Shown here: one piece after another, positions 27,365-36,477 of the stretch
How positions within the stretch are numbered: the first letter of the stretch is position 1
Layout of the letters: every line of letters starts with the position of its first letter
Assembly (NCBI GenBank): GCA_964412115.1
Contig: CAYPMM010000001.1
Location: forward strand, 1 to 64,000
From: HO2-45-28 sp964412115
GTDB taxonomy: Bacteria; Patescibacteriota; Minisyncoccia; HO2-45-28
Reading direction: 5' to 3'
Length of the DNA stretch: 64,000 nt
Program-made: the position numbers and the translations under genes
The notes under the pieces: model-generated
What the model was told of the DNA's origin: nothing
Seen by the model: only the letters and a program-made list of their open reading frames with translations
Database searches by the model: none

Positions 27365-28079
27365 GCCTTAAAAGTTTTTTTTCGAAAAAACAATAAAAAA
27401 CGGTGAAAAGATAAATTGGAGCCAGTTTTTGAACATTAAAATTGGATTTGCCGGCTTTTCTGTTGGTCCAGCTATTCGGCACAACAGCGAAAGTATAGCC
27501 GCGATTGACCGCCTTAAGCGCCAGTTCCGCGCTAAAGTTAAAATGCCGGCTTAAATACGGCCCAGTCCCTTCAATTACCCCGCGTCTATAGAGTTTAAAG
27601 CCATTCGTAATGTCGTTATACTCAAATCCAAATAAAAACCGTATAAAATTATTGAATGTCCGATTTAAAAAATATTTAAACGGCGGATAATCTATCGTCT
27701 TTCCGCCCTTTATAAAGCGCGAGCCGAACACGCAATCCACGCCCTCTTTTTCCATTGTCCTGAAGAAAAGAACCAAATCATCAGGCGAATCGGAAGCATC
27801 CGAAGTGTAAAAAACGGCGGCATCGCCCGAAAAGATTTCGAGTCCCCGGCGCAAAGCCAGTCCGAATCCCTTCGGCGGCCGCTTATGCTCAAGACGAAGA
27901 GTGGGGATAACAAGAACAAGTTTTTCCAATATCTCCCACGTCCGGTCGGAAGAATCGTCATATACGATAAGAATTTCGTGTTCTATATTCTCCTCGGAAA
28001 GTTTCCTATAAAGGGCGCGGACGGTTGATTCAATGCAGCCCTCTTCGTTGTAGGCCGGGATAATAACGGATAGTTTCAT
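27357..28079 (-). CDS. GT2 glycosyltransferase (dolichol-phosphate-mannose-synthase-like)
   Basis: 240 residues. It opens LSVIIPAYNEEGCIESTV, with the acidic VYDDSSDRTW motif, a degenerate DXD (YTSDASDSPDD) near residues 92-102, and FGSRFIKGG. The single GT-A domain and lack of a membrane tail match DPM1-type enzymes that load a sugar onto polyprenyl phosphate. It would feed the GT39-like neighbour with which it overlaps by 8 bp. The degenerate metal motif deserves note, since the first Asp is preceded by Thr-Ser. Confidence 0.87.
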   Translation of the reverse strand: MKLSVIIPAYNEEGCIESTVRALYRKLSEENIEHEILIVYDDSSDRTWEILEKLVLVIPTLRLEHKRPPKGFGLALRRGLEIFSGDAAVFYTSDASDSPDDLVLFFRTMEKEGVDCVFGSRFIKGGKTIDYPPFKYFLNRTFNNFIRFLFGFEYNDITNGFKLYRRGVIEGTGPYLSRHFNFSAELALKAVNRGYTFAVVPNSWTNRKAGKSNFNVQKLAPIYLFTVFYCFFEKKLLRHG

Positions 28080-28105
28080 TATCGCTTATTTTAAATCGGC
28101 TGGCG

Positions 28106-29422
28106 TTAATAATCAACGCCGGAAAAAAACTTTCGCGAAATGAAAATAACGCCGAGGCCAGCCAAAAAGAAAAGTGTCGGCAAAAGAATCAGATGATGGC
28201 GTCCTCCGGCCATGCCGAAATTTATAAAAGTGCTGAAAAAAATCGGCGCGCCGAGCAAACCGGCCGCGGCCCATTCCCTTTTCTTATGCAAAAAAACAAG
28301 TCCAAAAGCCGCTAAAGCCAGCATGATTATTATAAAAAACGCGTAGGCTCTGTATGAGATATCAACAAACAAAATCCACGCCCGCGACGCAACTGTTTCG
28401 GCGCCGAATAAAGTATTATGCGCGATGCTAAAAATATCTTTGTAGTCGTTTGGCGTCCAAAAATGATACGCGCCTGTTAAATTTTGTTTTAAGGCCGAAA
28501 CGGTGGAAATGTTCGCGCCCAAACCATCGGCCAATTTTTCCACGTCATAAAAACCATCCGAAGTAAAACTGCGAAACAGGCAGACCTCTCTGCCTTTTGA
28601 ATCGCTGATGTAGCCATAGCACCCGGCCGTGATGTCGCTTGGCTCGCCCTGAAAACCCAAGGCATAATTTACGGTCCCGCTTGAAGACAGCATGACTCGC
28701 CCAACAAGCCGGTAATTGCGCCATAACCACGGCAAAACGATAAAGCCGACCATGGCCGTAAAACCAAAAAGCATAAAAATGTTTTTCTTAACGTTTCCGC
28801 GGTAAAACATAAAAAATAAGACAAAGCCGGGAATCAACAGCAATCCCGACGGACGCGTTAAAACGGCCAAGCCGAACAGGACCGCCGCGCCCGCGGCGCG
28901 CCGCCAATTGACATTCTCCGCGGAAATAAGAGTAAACAGCGCGGATACCGCCAAAAATATAAAAAATGTTTCGGTCATTGTTTCCAGCGACCAAAACCAA
29001 ATACGCGGGTCAATCAGCAAAACGGCGGAAAAAAGAGCGACGATAATCTTGTGCCGTCCCCCGTTATAACGGTCAAACATCTTCCAAAGCATCCGGAAGG
29101 ACGCAAATAACATCAACTGCTGTAAAAATATCGCCAGATAGCCGGATTTGTCAAAAAGAAACGTAATGGCCAGAAAAATGGGGTACATTGGCGTTCTTAA
29201 AAGATCGGGGACGTAGGGCGGATTTTGCGCCATGCTGAAAGAATTTCCTTCCAAAATATTAATGGCCAGATTCCTGTATTCCAAAGGGTCCTGGACCGGC
29301 GACGGAGAAACATGCTTGGCGTACAACACGGCGACCGTAATAATCCTGCCGAAAATAATCACGGCAACGAGCAGAATCAAAAAGGAATATAGGGCGGATT
29401 CATTATCCTTCAAAAAACGCAT
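28106..29422 (-). CDS. GT39-like membrane glycosyltransferase
   Basis: 438 residues with about ten transmembrane helices. The first loop has VQDPLEYRNLAINILEG with an acidic site like that of the 25979 gene, then LLRTPMYPIFLAI. Paralogous in plan to the genes at 25979-27364 and 30629-31963. Such GT-C enzymes add sugars on the outer face of the membrane. It lies 26 bp from the GT2 gene and 7 bp from the GT4 gene upstream, on the same strand. Confidence 0.77.
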   Translation of the reverse strand: MRFLKDNESALYSFLILLVAVIIFGRIITVAVLYAKHVSPSPVQDPLEYRNLAINILEGNSFSMAQNPPYVPDLLRTPMYPIFLAITFLFDKSGYLAIFLQQLMLFASFRMLWKMFDRYNGGRHKIIVALFSAVLLIDPRIWFWSLETMTETFFIFLAVSALFTLISAENVNWRRAAGAAVLFGLAVLTRPSGLLLIPGFVLFFMFYRGNVKKNIFMLFGFTAMVGFIVLPWLWRNYRLVGRVMLSSSGTVNYALGFQGEPSDITAGCYGYISDSKGREVCLFRSFTSDGFYDVEKLADGLGANISTVSALKQNLTGAYHFWTPNDYKDIFSIAHNTLFGAETVASRAWILFVDISYRAYAFFIIIMLALAAFGLVFLHKKREWAAAGLLGAPIFFSTFINFGMAGGRHHLILLPTLFFLAGLGVIFISRKFFSGVDY

Positions 29423-29429
29423 AATATAA

Positions 29430-30620
29430 TTAACGCGAAATTTTATTAACGGCCTCTAATACGACGGCATCCATTTTTTCTCTGGAAAACAGTTTTTTTG
29501 ACAAAATGACCGAATTTTCGGAAAGTTTGCGCCGCAAACCCGCGTCGCGAAGCTCCAGCAATAAATCCGGAAATTCTTCGATACTATCGGCTATAAGCGC
29601 GTGTTCGCGATGCCGAAAAGGATATCCGGCAAGACCTCTTGAAGAAACAACGGCCGGAATTCCGCGGCAAAGCGGTTCAAATATCTTTTGCTGCATTCCG
29701 GCCCCAAAAAGAGACGGCACTACGGCAATATCCATATCGGCCAAAAAATCGTCAAATTCATTTTGGTCTTTGCGTCCGGAATAAATAACATCTTCTCCAA
29801 AAAATCTTTTTAAATCTTCGGGGATTTTGCCGCCGGAAATATAAAACTTAAATTGGCCGGGATATTTTTCGCGCACCGATGGCGCTATTTTTTTTAAAAT
29901 GACTTCAAGTGCCGCCAAATTATGATGAACATTATAGGTGGAACCCATGAAAACCACTTTTAGCGTTTCCCTTTCGCGGATAAACGAATTTTTACCCAAG
30001 CAAACAGGCAGACCCCTCAAGGGCAGAACGGATAGGTTTTTTACGCCGAATTTTTTATAAATCTTTTCTTCTTTTGGAGTTATGGCGAAAACAAAATCGC
30101 TTTTTTGGCTTGCGATAAGCTCGCTTACTAATTTAGAAATAAACTTTACCAAATTAATAACACTCCACCCGTCCTCCTGCAAAAAGTGCGATGGTTCAAA
30201 ATTAATAGAACGGGTTATTATCGGCATGTTTCTTTTTTTTGCCAAACCGTAAAGCGGCCAGAGATAAGTATAATCAAACCAAACCAAATCCGGACTCCAC
30301 TCATCCAGAATAACTTCAACCGGTTTTTTTGCCGACTCGTGAGAATACTCATACGCAGCCCCATCCCAATAAAAAGGATTTAAAATCTTTTTAATTCCGG
30401 ACTTGTTCTCATATTCAAGAAGCTCGACTTTTATGCCGGAATCTCGGGAAAAACGCCCGATCTGTTCTTTGTCTTGAAAAGAAAAAACTTTTGCCGCCAC
30501 CCGCACATCAAAACCAAGCCTTTTTAATTGCTTCATGCCTTCAAGGCGGTCTTTTTCATCGGCGCCGATGTCCGGCAATGGAAAGCGGGGCGTTACGATT
30601 AATATTTTTTTAGGCGGCAT
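29430..30620 (-). CDS. GT4-family glycosyltransferase
   Basis: 396 residues, GT-B. The N-terminal half opens KILIVTPRFPLPDIGADEKDR, a typical acceptor-side loop. The C-terminal half has VVFMGSTYNVHHNLAALEV and DIAVVPSLFGAGMQQKIFEPLCRGIPAV, where the usual EGFG is changed to GAGMQQK, as in the sugar transferases with a Glu further along (FEPL). It adds a sugar in the cytoplasm. Donor unknown. It lies between two GT39-like genes with gaps of 7 and 8 bp. Confidence 0.85.
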   Translation of the reverse strand: MPPKKILIVTPRFPLPDIGADEKDRLEGMKQLKRLGFDVRVAAKVFSFQDKEQIGRFSRDSGIKVELLEYENKSGIKKILNPFYWDGAAYEYSHESAKKPVEVILDEWSPDLVWFDYTYLWPLYGLAKKRNMPIITRSINFEPSHFLQEDGWSVINLVKFISKLVSELIASQKSDFVFAITPKEEKIYKKFGVKNLSVLPLRGLPVCLGKNSFIRERETLKVVFMGSTYNVHHNLAALEVILKKIAPSVREKYPGQFKFYISGGKIPEDLKRFFGEDVIYSGRKDQNEFDDFLADMDIAVVPSLFGAGMQQKIFEPLCRGIPAVVSSRGLAGYPFRHREHALIADSIEEFPDLLLELRDAGLRRKLSENSVILSKKLFSREKMDAVVLEAVNKISR

Positions 30621-30628
30621 ATCGCGGT

Positions 30629-31963
30629 TTATCTGCCAAAAATCTGATTAAGCTTTAAAATAACTTTTTCGTAATCCATGTACGCGCTGATGGCGGCGAT
30701 AGATAAAACAACCGCTCCGGAGACGAGAAAATACCGGAAATATTCTTTTGGCGCAAAATAAAAGCGGCTTAAAGCAAGGCCTGAAAACATGGCCAAAAAG
30801 GGATAAACCGGAAAGCGATAGCGGGTCTCGTAGAGTATGGGCACGAGGGATAGGGCGGTCAACAAAATAAAAAAGAAAAAATATCCCAGAAGCCGATTTT
30901 CTCTTTCTTTTTTAAACCAGACAAAAATTCCCGCAAAACCGGTCCAAAATAAAATTAGGGATCCCAAAACGGAGCTGGCGACGAAAACAAATTGTCCCCA
31001 TCCTTGCTGATAAAACCAAAATCCCATGGGACGAGCAAAACTAAAATATTTAATCGTCCTTGAAGCTGTTAAATTTATGTATTGAAACGGGTGCGCTGAA
31101 ACAAATTCTTTAAACTGTTCTACCGCGTAGTAGTTCGCGCCAATGGAGCCGTATTTTTTCTGAGCCTCGGCGAGCTCAGGGGTATTTCCCCCCTCGCCAT
31201 CTCCGCCCTCATGGTTTCCAACCCAAAAGTTGTATCCAAAATTGGCCATCGTGGGGATAAATTCTCCATAAACCTTATAGTTTCTGGCGGTCCACGGAAT
31301 CATCACCAAAAAAAGCATAAATAAAAATAAAACAAGTCTTGCGTAGTCTTTGCGGGAAACAAAGTAAAAAACAAACGGCAAAAGAAAAATGCCGACACTT
31401 GACCTGCCCAAAATTGCAAGGCCAAACGCAATGCCCATAATTGCGGTTTTAAAAAAAGTCGGCTTGGTAAAAAGCTCCGCAAAAATATAAACCGCTAAAA
31501 CCGATAAAAATATAAACAGGGTCTCGGTCATAAGCATCGCCCCTATTTCAATAAGGTCGGGATGAAATCCGAATACCGCGGCCGCTATCCATCCGATTCG
31601 TTTCCCCTCCTCGCCAAAAATTTTAACCGCAATCAGATATAAAAGCAGGGCCGTAATTGCCCTAAGCAATGCCTGAATAATCCAGACCGCGGCCAGGCTG
31701 TGGCCGAAAATTAAGTAAATTCCGGCCAAAAAATATTGATAAAGCGGGCCCTGAAAAGTAATTATTTCATCTTCAGCCAGGGACGCTGAGCGATCAAACC
31801 TAAAGCCGTAGCCCTCAACTATATTTACCGCCGTCCGGTCGTAAACTCCGGCGTCTACCGCCGGACTTATTTGATAATAAAAGGCGTATCCGGCGCTAAA
31901 AACAAAAACAAGAAAAATAACAACAAGAACGGCGCGATTTTTTTTAACCAAATCTAAAAACAT
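30629..31963 (-). CDS. GT39-like membrane glycosyltransferase
   Basis: 444 residues, with about ten transmembrane helices. The first loop has SPAVDAGVYDRTAVNIVEG with acidic residues at the GT39 position, then TFQGPLYQYFLAGIYL. Third member of the GT39-like trio in this operon. It has an uncommonly long extracytoplasmic loop around residues 240-275 (NHEGGDGEGGNTPELAEAQ region), absent from the other two. Substrate unknown. Confidence 0.77.
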   Translation of the reverse strand: MFLDLVKKNRAVLVVIFLVFVFSAGYAFYYQISPAVDAGVYDRTAVNIVEGYGFRFDRSASLAEDEIITFQGPLYQYFLAGIYLIFGHSLAAVWIIQALLRAITALLLYLIAVKIFGEEGKRIGWIAAAVFGFHPDLIEIGAMLMTETLFIFLSVLAVYIFAELFTKPTFFKTAIMGIAFGLAILGRSSVGIFLLPFVFYFVSRKDYARLVLFLFMLFLVMIPWTARNYKVYGEFIPTMANFGYNFWVGNHEGGDGEGGNTPELAEAQKKYGSIGANYYAVEQFKEFVSAHPFQYINLTASRTIKYFSFARPMGFWFYQQGWGQFVFVASSVLGSLILFWTGFAGIFVWFKKERENRLLGYFFFFILLTALSLVPILYETRYRFPVYPFLAMFSGLALSRFYFAPKEYFRYFLVSGAVVLSIAAISAYMDYEKVILKLNQIFGR

Positions 31964-31975
31964 ATATCCATTATA

Positions 31976-33058
31976 TCAGTTTTTGAGTTTTTTGATTAAG
32001 TTCGGAATCAGGTTGCCCAAAGAGTGGTTTTTTGCAACAATCTCGCGAAGTTCTTCGTTCGGCCTTCGCTCTCCGGCCAATTCTTGTATTTTCTCCGCTA
32101 ATTTTTCCGGCGTTTTTTCCGCCAAAAAATATCTTGAGGGCAAGATGTTTTGGAACGCCTCGTTTGAAGTAATGACCGAAAGCCCGCTCGCCATCGCTTC
32201 AAGGACGGCCTTGTCCACACTTCCGGTTTCGCTTAAGTTCACGAAGATGTCGCTTTCGGCATAAAAATCCTGAATTCGCGGATACGGAATCGGCCCGGGG
32301 AAACTAACATTGTTTCTTAGATTTTTTTGGTCAACGGCCGATCCTAGTTTCTCAAAATATTTTTTATCCGATACGGTCATCGGGCCTCCCGCAATTTTAA
32401 TTTCGAAATCAATATTTTTGTTTTTTAAAATCTCCACGGCTTCAAGCAAAATTTCCAGATTTTTCACCGGCGCAATTCTCCCCGCCGTAATTATCGTTAG
32501 TTTTGGGTTTTGAGTTGTTGTTTTGAGCTTTTCGTTTTGAATTTTAAATTTATCTATGTCAATTCCGTGCCCGACAATTTCAATTTTTTTTGAGGGCAGT
32601 CTAAAACTTTCACGAGATGCCGTAAAAATTTTATCGACGAGCTTTTCGGCAAGACGCAGTTTTAAATCTACGGATTTATGCGTGTACCACAAAGCAATTT
32701 TTTTGCCCAAAATTTTCCATTCAGCCCAGCCCAAAATGACGTACTCCGGATTCATGTGAACGAATACGGCGTCATAATTCTTGCGCTCGCGCCAAATATA
32801 TTTATAGAAATTAAAAATTACCCCCGTTTTTGCAAATAATCTTCCCCCGCCCGAGGCGGGCCAGCCTTGGGCTGGTTTTCCAAGCGACAAAATTTTTACG
32901 TTTTCTGGCAAACGATACTCCCCTTTCTCAAGGCAAATAACCGTAAGTTTTTCGGTATTTTTAGCTAATTCCTCCAGCCACCGGTGAAAGAACCCCAAAA
33001 TCGGGTCGTTTCGATCAACTTTTTGAGTGATTATCAGGAGTTTTAGCATTTTTGCCAA
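31976..33058 (-). CDS. GT4-family glycosyltransferase with an in-frame GC-rich palindromic insert
   Basis: 360 residues, GT-B. The C-terminal domain has LTIITAGRIAPVKNLEILLEAVEIL and SDIFVNLSETGSVDKAVLEAMASGL, the GT4 donor site. A 12-residue segment KPAQGWPASGGG near residue 62 is encoded by two adjacent GC-rich hairpins (32846-32875) unlike the AT-rich surroundings. It looks like an insertion between strands of the N-terminal domain. It overlaps the next GT4 gene by 16 bp. Start could also be the Met at residue 4 (MLKLLIITQ). Confidence 0.83.
   Translation of the reverse strand: MAKMLKLLIITQKVDRNDPILGFFHRWLEELAKNTEKLTVICLEKGEYRLPENVKILSLGKPAQGWPASGGGRLFAKTGVIFNFYKYIWRERKNYDAVFVHMNPEYVILGWAEWKILGKKIALWYTHKSVDLKLRLAEKLVDKIFTASRESFRLPSKKIEIVGHGIDIDKFKIQNEKLKTTTQNPKLTIITAGRIAPVKNLEILLEAVEILKNKNIDFEIKIAGGPMTVSDKKYFEKLGSAVDQKNLRNNVSFPGPIPYPRIQDFYAESDIFVNLSETGSVDKAVLEAMASGLSVITSNEAFQNILPSRYFLAEKTPEKLAEKIQELAGERRPNEELREIVAKNHSLGNLIPNLIKKLKN
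32846..32875. repeat. Double GC-rich palindrome inserted in a coding region
   Basis: Two adjacent perfect 6-bp hairpins: 32846-32851 with 32855-32860, and 32861-32866 with 32870-32875, each with a 3-nt loop. They are in frame and encode a Pro/Gly-rich segment. Confidence 0.6.
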
Positions 33059-34140
33059 GATTCAACAATTTTTTGATAATATTCCTCTGCAGACGGTAAC
33101 CCTCGGGTCTTTTTTACCGCTTCTTCAATCAAACCGCCCCGCAACTCGTCATTTTCCAAAATGCGTAAAATTGCGCCAATCAGTGCGTTTTTATCGCCTA
33201 CGGACACAATAAGACCGTTTTTTCCGTCTTCAATAAGTTCTCCCGCAAGACCGACATCGGTCATTATAACAGCCGCGCCATATTGCATGGCCTCAACCAC
33301 GCTCACCCCCCAGCCCTCATATAAACTAGTTAAAAGAAAAACATCGGCGCCTTTGTAATATGAAGCAGTATTTTTCTGCCATCCTTCAAATCTTATATTA
33401 GCTGTTAATTGATAGTTTTTGGATTTTATCTCAAGAGCTTTTCGTTCGGGTCCGTCGCCAACTATTATCAAACCGGTTTTGGGATGTTTTTTAACCACTT
33501 CAGCCATTGCGTCAAGTGCTAACCCGATGTTTTTTTCTGAGGTAAGGCGCGAGACCATTAAAATCGTTTTACTAAATTCGGGGAAACGCTTTGGTTCAAT
33601 ATTTAAATCTGCCGATTCGGCTAAAATCGGCAAAACCACGACTTTGGGGCCGGGGGCTTGGGGCTGGGGGCTTGGAATAGACCGCCTGATGCGTTCCGAC
33701 ACGACACGGATACATGACGCCCGTGGAATCAAAAATTTTGCGAGCGTTGCCCTCATTTTATTAAATACCGAGTGTCTAATAAAAAACGGAATAAAAATAT
33801 CGGCATGAATCTGCATCTGCCAAGGCGTGCCAAATCTTAAAGACAAAAGCCAGCAGATTTTGGCATGCTCGATATCCTGCGCGACCAGTAAATTATGTTT
33901 ATTTTTCGCAATCAACCGCCATGCCAGAAAAAAACCTGAAAAAAATCTCCAAAAAATCCCGCCCTTGGCATACACAAAAAGATTCCCCTGATTATTCCCA
34001 TGAATTTTCCCGGGAATTTTTCTTGCAAGCACAACAACATCAAGCCGTTCCAGGCGCTTCGCGTATTCTCCCACTCTTTTTGCTGCGGCTGAATCCTTGT
34101 CTAAAATATTCGGATCAGCCGAAAACATCAGTATTTTCAT
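33043..34140 (-). CDS. GT4-family glycosyltransferase
   Basis: 365 residues. I start it at MKILMFSADPN, whose ATG overlaps the stop of the cysteine-rich gene (ATGA); the longer frame begins 30 bp earlier without support. ILMVSRLTSEKNIGLALDAM and the donor-site SLYEGWGVSVVEAMQYGAAV identify GT4, and VVSERIRRSI is a linker strand. A Pro-rich stretch (PSPQPQAPGP) around residue 170 comes from a G-rich tandem repeat on the plus strand. Coupling to the preceding cysteine-rich gene suggests shared expression, not shared function. Confidence 0.85.
   Translation of the reverse strand: MKILMFSADPNILDKDSAAAKRVGEYAKRLERLDVVVLARKIPGKIHGNNQGNLFVYAKGGIFWRFFSGFFLAWRLIAKNKHNLLVAQDIEHAKICWLLSLRFGTPWQMQIHADIFIPFFIRHSVFNKMRATLAKFLIPRASCIRVVSERIRRSIPSPQPQAPGPKVVVLPILAESADLNIEPKRFPEFSKTILMVSRLTSEKNIGLALDAMAEVVKKHPKTGLIIVGDGPERKALEIKSKNYQLTANIRFEGWQKNTASYYKGADVFLLTSLYEGWGVSVVEAMQYGAAVIMTDVGLAGELIEDGKNGLIVSVGDKNALIGAILRILENDELRGGLIEEAVKKTRGLPSAEEYYQKIVESWQKC
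33646..33675. repeat. G-rich 14-bp tandem repeat inside a GT4 gene
   Basis: GGGGGCTTGG occurs at 33652-33661 and 33666-33675, a 14-bp unit with about two copies. It encodes a Pro/Gln-rich low-complexity stretch on the minus strand. Confidence 0.5.
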
Positions 34141-35843
34141 AACAATTCTTTCTGATAGCACTCTTTGCATAAAATATACGGGGTTTCGTTTTCCGGATGC
34201 GAGGTTTCAAAACCGGCGCTGCATTTGGAGCATTTGCGCTTAAAAATACGCAGGTTTTTGACCCAGATGGCGAATTTTTCGTTGATTCGGCAGAAAGGGC
34301 ACTCGCGAGGCAACGGCAGATTCATCTCCCGCAAAAACTTAAGCTCCATCGGGATGATTTTATACCCTCGACCACACTTTTTACATTCAACGACTTCTTG
34401 TAAAACATTATCCGGTGCGTCTTTGATGTTATCGGGCAAGTCATTAGCCTTTTTGGTTGTCTGATATTCTTTTTTGTCCTCATCCCGCCACCAATAACCC
34501 CGTTCTTCGGCCTCTTCTTTAGTCAAAGGAAAGAAGTTTTGGGCAACTGTTTCATTATAAGCATAGGGCTGGATTTCTGTAGGGAAAAACTCGCCGTATC
34601 TATACACTCGGCCATTTTTGTCTACATAAGGCATATCATTCATGTGCTCAATAATTTCGGCGCGAAGTTTTTCAAACTCTTCTTTTTCGTAGCGTTTGTT
34701 CAAAATTACATAATCTCCTTTTTTCATAGAAACGCATCCGAAATGGTTTGACCCGCCGGCTGAAAGCTTGCAGTATTCAGCATTAAAAAGATTGATGCCC
34801 GCCTCTTGGCAAAATCTCATATTTGAGGAGTTTTCTCCAATAATAGCTCCCTCGTAAGAGAATGTTAGATTTTGGCCCCAGTTAGTAATATCATAGCAAT
34901 CTTTAATTGGGGGATCTGCTACCAAAAACATATATTTACAGTCCTCCGCGCCTACAGTCTCAAAACATTCTTTGCAATTTTTGGATTGAAAAACATAATT
35001 TCCGGAAGAATTAACAGAAAGAGTGTCATAATACGGCCTTGGCGAAAATTTTTTCCAATATTCTTCGGCCAATTTCTTGACCTCCTGATAAGTTCTATAT
35101 GAACCCAAATCCCATTTGGAAATTTCTTTAAAATAACCTTCTTTTGAGTATTGTTTATTGAAAATATGGTATTTTTTGTTTCGCAAGTTGGCCGACGCAA
35201 AACAATTTTGGGAATTATGCACATCACGGCAGAAAAAACATTCAAACGACTCCGTCATATCAAAATGAGAGCCAACACACTTATTACATTTAAAAGAATG
35301 TGTACAGTCATAAAGAAGTTCATTTGTATGAATAAAAGAGGAATCAAAACAGGATTTGCTATGCAATAAAACCAAACCATAGGCAGAATCCTCACAAAAA
35401 GAGCCGTGAAATATCAAATAACAATTTTTAAGATAATCGTTATGATTGGTATAGGGAGATGTTGCCATTGACTCTTTGCCGATTGAAAGTCCGAGAAGCG
35501 GGACCTCTCGCCACATTTCTTTTAACTGCTCAAAAAAAGGACGCGAAAAATCGTAGTCGCGTCCGTATTCGTGGGGGTCCCAGTTATCAGACCACCAGCA
35601 AGTTGGGCAGTAGGCCTTAACAGGCGCTTCCGGCGCATACATAGAAATTGAGTCCTTTCCGCATAAATCACACTTCCTTTTATAAAGATTCACCAAATTC
35701 TGAAAAGAAAGACGTCTCTGGAAACGGCATTTGGGGCACCACGTCGGCGCGGGAACTTTTATTTTTTCGTAAAACTCAAAATCCTCCGGCTCAATTGTGA
35801 ACTCGTTTCTACAATTCTGACAATTTTTAATTTCTTTTTGCAT
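34137..35843 (-). CDS. Cysteine-rich multi-zinc-ribbon protein, paralogue 1
   Basis: 568 residues with about 32 Cys. Four CxxC pairs in the first ~85 residues (two zinc ribbons) and four in the last ~110 bracket a Cys-dotted middle with repeated short rungs (NCY...C.D...SC.D). The motif hIxNKxYxKExx occurs twice (KYHIFNKQYSKEGY and DYVILNKRYEKEEF). The first ribbon, with EFTIEPEDFEFYEKIKVPAPTWCPKC, resembles the small EFY...CxxCR zinc-ribbon family. I do not recognise a characterised protein. Two full-length paralogues lie at 46806-48512 and 49040-50722. The cytoplasmic location is inferred from the lack of a signal peptide. It overlaps the GT4 gene by 4 bp. Confidence 0.8.
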   Translation of the reverse strand: MQKEIKNCQNCRNEFTIEPEDFEFYEKIKVPAPTWCPKCRFQRRLSFQNLVNLYKRKCDLCGKDSISMYAPEAPVKAYCPTCWWSDNWDPHEYGRDYDFSRPFFEQLKEMWREVPLLGLSIGKESMATSPYTNHNDYLKNCYLIFHGSFCEDSAYGLVLLHSKSCFDSSFIHTNELLYDCTHSFKCNKCVGSHFDMTESFECFFCRDVHNSQNCFASANLRNKKYHIFNKQYSKEGYFKEISKWDLGSYRTYQEVKKLAEEYWKKFSPRPYYDTLSVNSSGNYVFQSKNCKECFETVGAEDCKYMFLVADPPIKDCYDITNWGQNLTFSYEGAIIGENSSNMRFCQEAGINLFNAEYCKLSAGGSNHFGCVSMKKGDYVILNKRYEKEEFEKLRAEIIEHMNDMPYVDKNGRVYRYGEFFPTEIQPYAYNETVAQNFFPLTKEEAEERGYWWRDEDKKEYQTTKKANDLPDNIKDAPDNVLQEVVECKKCGRGYKIIPMELKFLREMNLPLPRECPFCRINEKFAIWVKNLRIFKRKCSKCSAGFETSHPENETPYILCKECYQKELL

Positions 35844-35849
35844 ATTAAT

Positions 35850-35881
35850 CTATTCTCAAATTCTCAAGAATATTAGAATAG
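35850..35881. promoter_or_regulatory. Nested dyad upstream of cysteine-rich paralogue 1
   Basis: Outer arms CTATTCT (35850-35856) and AGAATAG (35875-35881) enclose an inner ATTCT-CA-AGAAT palindrome (35860-35871). It fills nearly the whole 39-bp gap before the start codon at 35843, a position suited to an operator. Confidence 0.4.
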
Positions 35882-35882
35882 T

Positions 35883-36455
35883 TTATATTTTATCTATCCT
35901 TTCTCCACGGCCAAGTAAAAGCGCCGGATAGCCGCTATGATTTATTTCTAAGGTTCCGCACCCTAAATTCTTAAGAAACGACACCATTTCTTCCATTATT
36001 TTTTTGTGGTCGTCATGATACCTTTTGCCATAATACTCAATTTCAACGAAATCACCGAGATCTTTTACCGAATCAACCGATATTTCATAATCTTTGTATT
36101 TCCATATTTTCCGTTTTTTGTCCACAACAACTACCGGCTTAAAATCAAGTTTTTCTAAAATTTTCCGCATTGTTTCAATGTTCTCTATTTTTGTTTCGTG
36201 CTCATCCGCGTAAAGCCCTCTGCCCTCTTTGTCAAAATGCCACTTTTTGTAATTTATTGAGTATTTTCCATTTGAGTCGCGAATCCTTAACCATTCTTGA
36301 ATGAGTCTTGGCTCCAAAAAGTCGCGATGCTCCGGTGTAAAATATTCGTCAATTTGATGGTTCTCCGATTCAAAATCGGCCTCTTTTTCCAAAAAATCCA
36401 AAAGGGGCTCAGTGTGTTCAACTTTTGCCTGCAATTCAATTTCAGTTTCTTTCAT
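35883..36455 (-). CDS. CYTH-domain protein (class IV adenylate cyclase/triphosphatase-like)
   Basis: 190 residues. The CYTH signature at the N-terminus reads ETEIELQAKV, with the two glutamates in place and the basic residue two positions late compared with ExExK. RIRDSNGKYSINYKKW, the ETKIENIE acidic strand, KKRKIWKYKDYEISVDSVKDLGDFVEIEY follow the CyaB-like pattern of a tunnel lined by R, K and E. The family cleaves inorganic or nucleoside triphosphates or makes cAMP; thiamine-triphosphatase activity is possible. It is the first gene on this strand before the cysteine-rich protein. Confidence 0.82.
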   Translation of the reverse strand: MKETEIELQAKVEHTEPLLDFLEKEADFESENHQIDEYFTPEHRDFLEPRLIQEWLRIRDSNGKYSINYKKWHFDKEGRGLYADEHETKIENIETMRKILEKLDFKPVVVVDKKRKIWKYKDYEISVDSVKDLGDFVEIEYYGKRYHDDHKKIMEEMVSFLKNLGCGTLEINHSGYPALLLGRGERIDKI

Positions 36456-36477
36456 GTTTTTTTATATTTTATCTATT

